Assembly: GCA_016295145.1 (NCBI GenBank)
Contig: JAEDLR010000037.1
Location: forward strand, 1-20,637
DNA length: 20,637 nucleotides
Direction of reading: 5' to 3'
From: Oscillospiraceae bacterium
GTDB taxonomy: Bacteria; Bacillota; Clostridia; Oscillospirales; Ruminococcaceae
The notes under the pieces: generated by a model
The model's database searches: none
Told to the model about the DNA's origin: nothing
What the model saw: only the letters and a program-made list of their open reading frames with translations
Position numbers and translations under genes: made by a program
Shown: positions 1 to 5,556 of the stretch, piece after piece
Numbering within the stretch: position 1 is the stretch's first letter
How the letters are laid out: each line of letters begins with the position of its first letter

Positions 1-534
1 CAAGCCTTTTCAAAGGCTTGCAGGGTCAAGGGACGGCGTCCCTTGCCGCTGTCCGCAGACAGCGGAATACCCTTGCGCCATACTTTTGGCGCGCGGAGAA
101 TAGGGGTGAGAAATGTGACAGCATTTCGAGGGGAAAGCGAACAAGACCGCTTTCCCCTTGTTGATCTGACAAGTACAGTTTTCCCTTGAAAACATTCCGG
201 TGGAATGTTTTCAACAAAGGAATCCAAATATCCACCGTGGAAGCGTTTCACAGGTGTGCTCCAAGGGGGACACCCAAACGGGGGAGGGGAGGTCGGCGTC
301 TGCGGACTGCGCTGCGCTTGCCTTGCCGCCTCCAATCTCCCCTCCCCGAATTGGTTTCCCCCTTGAACCCCCTTCCCTTTGCCCCTCCTCTCTGAAGCTA
401 CGCTCTGTTTTTGTTGTGGAAACTGATTGTGTGTTGCTCATCCTTGCAACATGGTATTGGTGTCGGTGCAGTTTTCGTTGCGGTAGTTTTTTCTATCATA
501 AAAGTTTCGGTCAAGCCTTTTCAAAGGCTTGCAG
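1..534 (+). repeat. Dispersed hairpin-rich repeat element, copy 1 (long form, left edge cut by window)
   Basis: This non-coding stretch shares modules with 2481-2843 (same orientation) and 20472-20637 (inverted). The order is: hairpin CAAGCCTTTTCAAAGGCTTG (1-20), hairpin 27-34/38-45, an extra hairpin-rich insert (about 56-261), a large imperfect hairpin (262-365), a conserved tail (366-510), and the first hairpin again (512-531). Bases 262-431 match 2569-2738 with a single difference that I can see; the tail is more diverged. ORFs in it differ in frame and start between copies, so I do not call a gene. The repeat fills the region before rbr. The family is not one I can name; a non-autonomous mobile element of REP/BIME or IS200-hairpin type is possible but unproven. 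Confidence 0.85.
46..214. other. Cluster of perfect hairpins in the insert of repeat copy 1
   Basis: Four perfect inverted repeats follow one another: CCGCTGTC (46-53) with GACAGCGG (58-65); GCGCCA (75-80) with TGGCGC (87-92); GGGGAAAGCG (130-139) with CGCTTTCCCC (148-157); and a 13-bp stem at 186-198 with 202-214 around a 3-nt loop. Most of this block is missing from copy 2, which keeps only a short piece (AGGGGAAAGCGA). The stems are visible directly; a role in transposition, transcription termination or RNA processing is inference. Confidence 0.75.
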
Positions 535-555
535 TGCTCCACAAAAGCGTATGAA

Positions 556-584
556 TGGAAAAAAAACGGCAATACTGGTAGTAT
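556..584 (+). promoter_or_regulatory. Possible extended -10 promoter for rbr-eno
   Basis: TGG-TAGTAT at 576-584 resembles an extended -10 element; the -35 position (TGGAAA, 556-561) is poor. The -10 overlaps a small inverted repeat, ATACT (572-576) with AGTAT (580-584). It lies about 15 nt before the ribosome binding site at 595-600. This is weak, and transcription could instead enter from the repeat. Confidence 0.3.
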
Positions 585-605
585 CTTGAATGACGGAGGG
601 ATCCC

Positions 606-1217
606 ATGAGTTTTCAGAGTACGCAAACCTGCCAGAATTTGCTGCGGGCGTTTGCAGGAGAAAGTCAGGCGCGCAACCGCTACAGCCTTGCCGCAAAAGC
701 CGCCAAGGAACAGCAATATCCCGTGCTGGAACAGGTTTTTCTGTTCACCGCACAGCAGGAGCTGACCCACGCCTCGCTGTTTTACGAGTGCCTGCAAAAG
801 CAGGGTATCACCAAGGTGGATATTGACGCAAGCTATCCCATTGACCCCACGGGCGATTTTGTAGCACTTCTGGAGGCGGCACAGCGCAACGAGTTGGAGG
901 AGTTTGATCCGGTATACCCCGATTTTGCACGGGCTGCCGCCGCTGAGGGCTTTGAGCGTGAAGCGTTTTTGTTCCGCAGCATTGCCGATATTGAACGCAC
1001 CCATGCCGAGCGTTTTGCCATGTTTGCCCGTTTGATGCGTGAAAACCGCCTGTTTGCCGATCAAGAAGATCAGCCGTGGCTGTGCCTGCATTGCGGCAAT
1101 ATCCATTATGGCAGTGGCGCGCCCATGCATTGTCCCGTTTGCGGCGGCGTGCAGGGATATTTTATCCGCGAAGGCTGCGCACCCTATACCTGTGGAGGTA
1201 ACCTATGCAATCAATGA
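606..1217 (+). CDS. rbr: Rubrerythrin (non-haem diiron peroxidase)
   Basis: Cytoplasmic oxidative-stress enzyme that reduces hydrogen peroxide with electrons from rubredoxin or NAD(P)H-linked reductases; typical of strict anaerobes. The 203-residue protein has an N-terminal ferritin-like four-helix domain with the expected diiron ligands E19, E52, H55, E96, E99, E130 and H133. A C-terminal rubredoxin-like knuckle follows, with C160-x2-C163 and C176-x2-C179. After it comes a tail with three further cysteines (C191, C196, C201). The ATG at 606 follows GGAGGG (595-600). The stop lies inside the enolase gene (13-nt overlap), which suggests translational coupling. The family assignment is firm; the physiological electron donor is unknown. 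Confidence 0.95.
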   Translation: MSFQSTQTCQNLLRAFAGESQARNRYSLAAKAAKEQQYPVLEQVFLFTAQQELTHASLFYECLQKQGITKVDIDASYPIDPTGDFVALLEAAQRNELEEFDPVYPDFARAAAAEGFEREAFLFRSIADIERTHAERFAMFARLMRENRLFADQEDQPWLCLHCGNIHYGSGAPMHCPVCGGVQGYFIREGCAPYTCGGNLCNQ

Positions 1218-2467
1218 AAATTGCTGCAGTACACGGCTATGAGATTCTGGATTCCCGAGGCAATCCCACTGTGCGTGCAGAGGTGATTTGCGAGGGCGGC
1301 GCAATGGGCGTTGCCGCTGCCCCTTCGGGGGCATCTACCGGACAGTTTGAGGCGGTGGAGCTGCGGGACAATGCCCCCCACCGATATCGTGGGCTGGGGG
1401 TAAAACGGGCGATCAGGAGCATTCGTGAGGTGATCGCACCGAATCTTTGCGGCGTTTCTGCTGCCGACCAGAGCCGTATTGACCACATTCTCTGCACGCT
1501 GGACGGCACGGAGCAGAAATCTTCCTTGGGCGCCAATGCGATGCTTGCGGTATCCCTTGCCGCCGCCAAAGCCGCTGCCCAACAGATGCATCATCCCCTC
1601 TACCGATATCTGGGCGGTCTGCGAGGGAGCCGTCTGCCTGCCCCGATGATGAACATTCTCAACGGCGGCGTTCACGCAGGCAATAACATTGATATTCAGG
1701 AGTTTATGATTCAGCCCTTGGGCGCGTGCTGCTTTGCCGAGGGATTGCGCATGGGCGTGGAGATTTATCACGCACTGGGCAAATTGCTGAAATCGAAGGG
1801 GCTTTCTACTGCGGTAGGCGATGAGGGAGGATTTGCTCCCGATTTGCCCTCGGATGCCGATGCCATCGAGTGCATTCTGGAGGCAATCAGCATGGCAGGT
1901 TACTCTACCGATGCGGTGAAAATCACATTGGATGCGGCATCCTCGGAGTGGTATCGGGACGGTGTGTATCATCTGCCAAAGCGCGGCAAGGATTATACGC
2001 CCACTGCGCTCATTGCCTATTGGCAGGAACTGTGCAAAAAATATCCCATTGTCTCGCTGGAGGATCCTCTTGCAGAGGAGGATTGGCGCGGCTGGCAGGA
2101 GATTACCCAAGCGATGGGGAACACGGTGCAGCTTGTGGGCGACGATCTATTTGTGACCAATACCAAGCGTCTGGAAAAGGGCATCCGGATGGGAGCAGGC
2201 AATGCGATTCTGGTAAAGCCCAACCAGATCGGCACGCTGACAGAAACCATTGCGGCAGTGGATATGGCGCAGCGCGCAGGATTCCGCAGTATTCTGTCGC
2301 ACCGTTCGGGTGAAACCGAGGATACCACCATTGCGGATCTGGCGGTGGCATTGGGCGTGGGGCAGATTAAAACCGGTGCGCCCTGCCGCAGTGATCGTAC
2401 GGCAAAGTATAATCGGCTGCTGCGCATTGAGTCTGCCTTTGGAAAGTTTTCCACCTACGGCATATGA
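1205..2467 (+). CDS. eno: Enolase (phosphopyruvate hydratase)
   Basis: Glycolytic enzyme converting 2-phosphoglycerate to phosphoenolpyruvate, cytosolic and Mg-dependent. The protein has 420 residues, close to the usual 420-435. Visible landmarks: DSRGNPTV (16-23), SGASTG loop (41-46), catalytic GDEGG (E207), metal ligands D243, E286 and D313, catalytic K338, and SHRSGETEDTTIADLAVA (365-382) with H366 and K389 nearby. Start choice: GGAGG at 1194-1198 is 6 nt before ATG 1205; the second ATG at 1214 is too far. It overlaps the end of rbr. Oddities: K338 is followed by proline (KPNQIG) where most enolases have V or L, and GLGV replaces the usual GKGV. It may be a diverged or second enolase, or simply a lineage variant. 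Confidence 0.95.
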   Translation: MQSMKIAAVHGYEILDSRGNPTVRAEVICEGGAMGVAAAPSGASTGQFEAVELRDNAPHRYRGLGVKRAIRSIREVIAPNLCGVSAADQSRIDHILCTLDGTEQKSSLGANAMLAVSLAAAKAAAQQMHHPLYRYLGGLRGSRLPAPMMNILNGGVHAGNNIDIQEFMIQPLGACCFAEGLRMGVEIYHALGKLLKSKGLSTAVGDEGGFAPDLPSDADAIECILEAISMAGYSTDAVKITLDAASSEWYRDGVYHLPKRGKDYTPTALIAYWQELCKKYPIVSLEDPLAEEDWRGWQEITQAMGNTVQLVGDDLFVTNTKRLEKGIRMGAGNAILVKPNQIGTLTETIAAVDMAQRAGFRSILSHRSGETEDTTIADLAVALGVGQIKTGAPCRSDRTAKYNRLLRIESAFGKFSTYGI

Positions 2468-2480
2468 TCAAGTAGACCAT

Positions 2481-2843
2481 CCCATTATAAAAGTTGCGAT
2501 CAAGCCTTTTCAAAGGCTTGCAGGGTCAAGGGACGGCGTCCCTTGCCGCTGTCCGAGGGGAAAGCGACCAAGGGGGACACCCAAACGGGGGAGGGAAGGT
2601 CGGCGTCTGCGGACTGCGCTGCGCTTGCCTTGCCGCCTCCAATCTCCCCTCCCCGAATTGGTTTCCCCCTTGAACCCCCTTCCCTTTGCCCCTCCTCTCT
2701 GAAGCTACGCTCTGTTTTTGTTGTGGAAACTGATTGTGTGCTGATAATCCTTGCAACATACTATTGGTGTGGGTGCAGTTTTTGTTGGGGTGAATCTTTA
2801 CCCATCATAAAAGTTTCGGTCAAGCCTTTATAAAGAGTTGCAG
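2481..2843 (+). repeat. Dispersed hairpin-rich repeat element, copy 2 (short form)
   Basis: It starts 13 nt after the enolase stop and is bounded by imperfect direct repeats of about 43 bp (2481-2523 and 2801-2843), each containing ATAAAAGTT, TCAAGCCTTT and TTGCAG. Inside are the hairpins 2501-2520 and 2527-2534/2538-2545, a short link, the large hairpin CAAGGGGGA (2569-2577) with TCCCCCTTG (2664-2672) and the conserved tail. Compared with copy 1 it lacks about 200 bp of the hairpin insert. The right terminal hairpin is decayed. No gene is seen in 2468-2913. The repeat may also act as the end of the rbr-eno transcript, though no clear T-tract terminator is present. Confidence 0.85.
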
Positions 2844-2850
2844 ACTGTCC

Positions 2851-2879
2851 TTGCATTTCCTGCGGAAATATGCTATACT
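2851..2879 (+). promoter_or_regulatory. Sigma-A promoter for the membrane-anchored protein gene
   Basis: TTGCAT (2851-2856), 17-bp spacer, TATACT (2874-2879). It begins 7 nt after the edge of repeat copy 2. The start of transcription is expected near 2886, just ahead of the ribosome binding site AAAGGAG (2895-2901). Confidence 0.8.
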
Positions 2880-2913
2880 ATTCGTATCTGGCAGAAAGGA
2901 GCAAATACATATC

Positions 2914-3456
2914 ATGAACAGCTATCAAACGCCCTACGATCGCAGCCGCAGTATTCGCGCGCTGGTCAAACCCATTGCGGTGATTATCATCACCCTTTCG
3001 ATTCTCTCGGCGGCGGCATATTTTGGCGTCAACTGGTTTTTGGGCAATCAGATGACGGTTTTGCGCGAAAGCTTCAGCGAGCAGGAGATCAAGCACATGA
3101 GCGATACCTACCACATCAGTACAGAGGGGCTGCTGACACCGCTTTACACCTTTGAGCAGGGCACTGCGGAAAGCAGCTCTCAATATACGGGCATTGTTAT
3201 GCGTGTGGATGGCGATATTGCGGATGTGCTGACCCGATGCTTCGGGCAGCCAGCCGACGGCGAACAGTATCTGAACAACTACCATAATTTCAAAGATTAT
3301 TTTGTGGATGATTGCTTTGACGGCGATACCACCCGTTTGAAAACCCGTGAGGGTACGGTAAAAGCGATCCGCTGCCGCACGGATTTCCCCGACTATACAT
3401 ACTACTTTTACGCGGCGGAGGATGTGTATTATCTCATGGCGCGGCGGCTTGTGTAA
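2914..3456 (+). CDS. Small membrane-anchored protein of unknown function
   Basis: I do not recognise this 180-residue protein. It has a short basic N-terminus (about 1-19), one hydrophobic segment (about 20-42, starting PIAVIIITLSIL) and a soluble, acidic, Tyr- and Asp-rich domain (43-180) that should lie outside the membrane. There is no lipobox and no obvious cleavage site, so the segment is probably an anchor. Start choice: ATG 2914 follows AAAGGAG (2895-2901); an upstream in-frame ATG at 2851 falls on the promoter and is rejected. It has its own promoter, is not close to another plus-strand gene of known function, and is followed by a structured intergenic stretch. Confidence 0.8.
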   Translation: MNSYQTPYDRSRSIRALVKPIAVIIITLSILSAAAYFGVNWFLGNQMTVLRESFSEQEIKHMSDTYHISTEGLLTPLYTFEQGTAESSSQYTGIVMRVDGDIADVLTRCFGQPADGEQYLNNYHNFKDYFVDDCFDGDTTRLKTREGTVKAIRCRTDFPDYTYYFYAAEDVYYLMARRLV

Positions 3457-3474
3457 TCCGGCGGATACAAAAAA

Positions 3475-3542
3475 CACCCTCTCGTTTTTCGGCAATAAAA
3501 AAGACGGCATCAAGCCGTCGAAAGAAAAAATGAGAGGGGGTG
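3475..3542 (+). other. Long nested hairpin that would bury a ribosome binding site
   Basis: Outer arm CACCCTCTC (3475-3483) can pair with GAGAGGGGGTG (3532-3542), with T-rich and A-rich flanks pairing inside it and an inner hairpin GACGGC (3503-3508) with GCCGTC (3514-3519). The right outer arm is the only Shine-Dalgarno-like sequence before the ATG at 3548. Pairing is seen in the sequence; control of translation is inference. It may alternatively serve as the 3' end of the upstream transcript. Confidence 0.45.
3497..3519 (-). terminator. Minus-strand intrinsic terminator (distal)
   Basis: Read on the minus strand, GACGGC-TTGAT-GCCGTC is followed directly by six T residues (3502 down to 3497). 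It would stop transcription from the minus-strand HPr-like gene that escapes the nearer hairpin. On the plus strand the hairpin is followed by A residues, so it would not terminate in that direction. Confidence 0.55.
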
Positions 3543-3547
3543 AATGT

Positions 3548-3649
3548 ATGAAGACGCAGCGTAGGGCATCTGGTGCAACCGGTTGGTGCATCCGGATGCT
3601 GTCAGCTACGGAATTGGTATTGCCCCCCGTGGGCTGGGGAGCAACATGA
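3548..3649 (+). CDS. Possible 33-residue small protein
   Basis: An ATG at 3548 follows GAGAGGGGGTG (3532-3542) at a good spacing and opens a 33-codon frame beginning MKTQRRASGATGWC and ending GWGAT, with TGA at 3647-3649. The peptide is basic at the N-terminus and hydrophobic near the end; I do not recognise it. The same DNA can form nested RNA hairpins (3561-3609 and 3620-3644), so it may be a structured RNA rather than a coding region, and it lies between a plus-strand gene and the 3' end of a minus-strand gene. The good ribosome binding site is the main argument for translation. Confidence 0.3.
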   Translation: MKTQRRASGATGWCIRMLSATELVLPPVGWGAT

Positions 3650-3682
3650 AAAAAGGGGGAGTGGGAGCAGCATAGGCCTCCC
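3649..3682 (-). terminator. Possible minus-strand terminator after the HPr-like gene
   Basis: Read on the minus strand about 34 nt after the HPr-like stop codon, GGGAG (3682-3678) can pair with CTCCC (3667-3663 or 3661-3657), followed by a run of six T residues (3654-3649). The stem is short, so confidence is moderate. Confidence 0.4.
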
Positions 3683-3715
3683 GATGAGAAAAATGCGTCT
3701 GTTACGGTTCGCTGC

Positions 3716-3970
3716 TTACGCTTCGTCGGAAACGGGCTGCAGGAATCTGCCGATGGCTTGCGTCAGAGAGGAAAGCGCATCGGAATCGGTTGTTTCGGCA
3801 ACGAGCTGCAGAGGCTGTTCACGGTCCAGCGTGAAGATGCCCATCAGGGATTTTGCATCCACAGCAAAAGAGCCAACGGTAAGCTGTGCCTCAAAGGGGA
3901 ACCGCCCCATGATGTTTACAAATTCTGTCACATCGGTAATCGCAGGAAGAAAGACTGTCATAGTAGACAT
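3716..3970 (-). CDS. HPr-like protein without the active-site histidine
   Basis: An 84-residue protein with the HPr fold pattern, clearest in the segment DAKSLMGIFTLD (38-49), which matches the regulatory Ser46 region of HPr (S41 here). In true HPr a GLHARPA-type motif near residue 15 carries the histidine phosphorylated by enzyme I. Here that region reads AITDVTEFVN (10-19) and there is no histidine in the protein. It therefore cannot be a normal sugar phosphocarrier; a regulatory role like that of Crh, which keeps Ser46 but lacks His15, is conceivable. Start at 3970 follows GAGGT. It is alone on the minus strand, divergent from mtaB, with a strong promoter, a leader that can form a hairpin (4006-4011/4019-4024) and two candidate terminators downstream. 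Confidence 0.8.
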   Translation of the reverse strand: MSTMTVFLPAITDVTEFVNIMGRFPFEAQLTVGSFAVDAKSLMGIFTLDREQPLQLVAETTDSDALSSLTQAIGRFLQPVSDEA

Positions 3971-4034
3971 AGCAGTTTACCTCATCTTAGATTTTCTGCG
4001 TGAGAACGGCATTTGTATTGCCGTTTCTGTGCCT

Positions 4035-4063
4035 ATCATAACATTACAGATGCGGTTTGTCAA
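4035..4063 (-). promoter_or_regulatory. Sigma-A promoter of the HPr-like gene
   Basis: On the minus strand: TTGACA (4063-4058), 17-bp spacer, TATGAT (4040-4035). The -35 is a perfect consensus and the -10 has one mismatch. The leader is about 58 nt and includes the hairpin ACGGCA/TGCCGT at 4006-4024. Confidence 0.88.
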
Positions 4064-4146
4064 GAAAAACCGGCACTTTTCGGATATTTGACCCAATTTT
4101 TCCCCTTGGGTGAAATTCTTTTCGCCACCTCCGATACACAGTGCAT

Positions 4147-4180
4147 ATTGCACAATAAACTTCGCGAATATTTGTGCAAT
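4147..4180. promoter_or_regulatory. Dyad upstream of mtaB, possible operator
   Basis: ATTGCACAA (4147-4155) and TTGTGCAAT (4172-4180) form a perfect 9-bp inverted repeat separated by 16 bp; the spacer contains a second palindrome, TTCGCGAA (4161-4168). It ends 14 nt before the mtaB ribosome binding site. No convincing -35/-10 pair was found for mtaB; TTGACC (4088-4093) with TGAAAT (4111-4116) is one weak option. A repressor site or an RNA hairpin in the leader are both possible. Confidence 0.45.
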
Positions 4181-4206
4181 ACAAACAAATTTCAAGGAGA
4201 AATTCG

Positions 4207-5523
4207 ATGTTGCATTCTTTTAAGATATTCACATTTGGCTGTAAGGTCAATCAGGCAGACAGCGCAGGATTGCGTCAGCAACTACTGAAAACAGGCTTTT
4301 GGGAGGGGGAACTTGCCCAGGATGCAGACTGTCTGATTATCAATAGCTGCGCCGTAACCGCCGAAAGCGTGCGCAAGGCAAGGCAGACGCTGCGTTCTCT
4401 GCGCAGACGCTTCCCGAAGGCTGCCATTGTGGTAACGGGCTGCTGGCCGCAGGCGTTCCCGGAGGATGCCTTTGACGGTGCCGATATCATTGTGGGCACC
4501 AAGGAACGGGAACGGATCCCGGAGTTGCTGATGGCACATTTCCGGTGCGCGCATCAGGAAGCCTGCCGTGCAGTGGTACCATATCTGCCAAAGGGCGGTG
4601 AGCCGTTTTCTGAGCTGACCTGTGCCGATACGCAGCGCACCCGTGCTTTTCTGAAAATTCAGGAGGGCTGCAACCAGTTTTGCAGCTACTGTATCATACC
4701 CTATGCCCGCGGCAGATGCCGTTCCATGCCCGTTGCAAGGGTGGCGGAGGAGGCATTGCAGCTAGCGAAGCAGGGCTTCCGGGAGATTGTGCTGACGGGT
4801 ATCAATCTGGGATTTTACGGTATTGATACGGGAGAATCCCTCGCCGATGCCGTAGCCGCCTGTGCCGCACCGGATACGATTTGCCGTGTGCGGCTGGGCT
4901 CCCTTGAGCCGGAACGCATGGATCGTGAAATGCTGCTGCAGCTTGCGGAATGTGAAAAATTCTGTCCGCAGTTTCATCTTTCGCTGCAAAGCGGTGCAGA
5001 AAGCGTGCTGCAGCGTATGCGCCGCCGCTATGATCCCATTGGCTACTGCCGCATTGTGGAGGGGATTCGTGCCGTGTTCCCCGAGGCTGCCATTACCACC
5101 GATGTGATCGTGGGCTTCCCCGGCGAAACCGACGCGGATTTTGAAAAAACCGTGGGTATGGTGAAGAAGATCGGGTTTGCAAAGGTACATATCTTCCCCT
5201 ATTCGCCCAGAGAGGGTACGCCTGCCGCTGCCATGGCCGATCAGATATCGGGGGATGTGAAGAATCAGCGTGCCGCCGTGCTTGCAACGGTCGCCGCCGA
5301 ATGCACCCGTCAGCATATGGCAGGATATGTAGGGCGTACCATATCGGTGCTGGTGGAGTGCAAAAAGTATCAAAATGCACAGAGCTTTTACCAAGGACAT
5401 ATGGCAGATGGTACACTTGTGAAAATTTTTGCAGAAAATGGCGAAAAAGGTTTGCAGAATTCCGTGATTTGTGTTACAATAGAAGCGTATATGGACGATT
5501 GCTGTATCGCCCACCTGAGATAA
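4207..5523 (+). CDS. mtaB: tRNA (N6-threonylcarbamoyladenosine(37)) methylthiotransferase MtaB
   Basis: Radical-SAM enzyme that adds a methylthio group to t6A37 of tRNAs reading ANN codons, making ms2t6A. The 438-residue protein has an N-terminal UPF0004 domain with three cluster cysteines (C12, C48, C79), then the radical-SAM motif C155-x3-C159-x2-C162 (CNQFCSYC), the core barrel, and a C-terminal region consistent with a TRAM RNA-binding domain. The opening FKIFTFGCKVNQADS is typical of MtaB; MiaB and RimO belong to the same superfamily and are less likely. Start: ATG 4207 follows AAGGAGA (4194-4200); an earlier in-frame ATG at 4174 lies in the dyad and lacks a binding site. The purL promoter lies inside its 3' end. 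Confidence 0.92.
   Translation: MLHSFKIFTFGCKVNQADSAGLRQQLLKTGFWEGELAQDADCLIINSCAVTAESVRKARQTLRSLRRRFPKAAIVVTGCWPQAFPEDAFDGADIIVGTKERERIPELLMAHFRCAHQEACRAVVPYLPKGGEPFSELTCADTQRTRAFLKIQEGCNQFCSYCIIPYARGRCRSMPVARVAEEALQLAKQGFREIVLTGINLGFYGIDTGESLADAVAACAAPDTICRVRLGSLEPERMDREMLLQLAECEKFCPQFHLSLQSGAESVLQRMRRRYDPIGYCRIVEGIRAVFPEAAITTDVIVGFPGETDADFEKTVGMVKKIGFAKVHIFPYSPREGTPAAAMADQISGDVKNQRAAVLATVAAECTRQHMAGYVGRTISVLVECKKYQNAQSFYQGHMADGTLVKIFAENGEKGLQNSVICVTIEAYMDDCCIAHLR
5452..5480 (+). promoter_or_regulatory. Promoter for purL inside the end of mtaB
   Basis: TTGCAG (5452-5457), 17-bp spacer, TACAAT (5475-5480) with a TGT extension at 5472-5474. It lies within the last codons of mtaB and would give purL a leader of about 70 nt. 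No guanine riboswitch aptamer is recognisable in that leader. Confidence 0.65.
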
Positions 5524-5556
5524 TATATCGTATCAATCATCGGAGGTTATTGCATT

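Noticed and set aside
1..534. CRISPR array
   Set aside because: The repeated hairpins are not regularly spaced and there are no unique spacers of equal length or cas genes.
2526..2759. 77-codon minus-strand frame in repeat copy 2, with similar-sized frames in copies 1 and 3
   Set aside because: The frames differ in reading frame and start between copies and are Pro/Gln/Arg-rich; the shared signal is hairpin structure, not protein.
3573..4091. 172-codon plus-strand frame over the HPr-like gene
   Set aside because: No binding site, crosses the minus-strand promoter and the HPr-like gene, and its translation matches no family.
5487..5556. Purine riboswitch ahead of purL
   Set aside because: The leader is short and lacks the three-way junction and conserved loops of a guanine aptamer.
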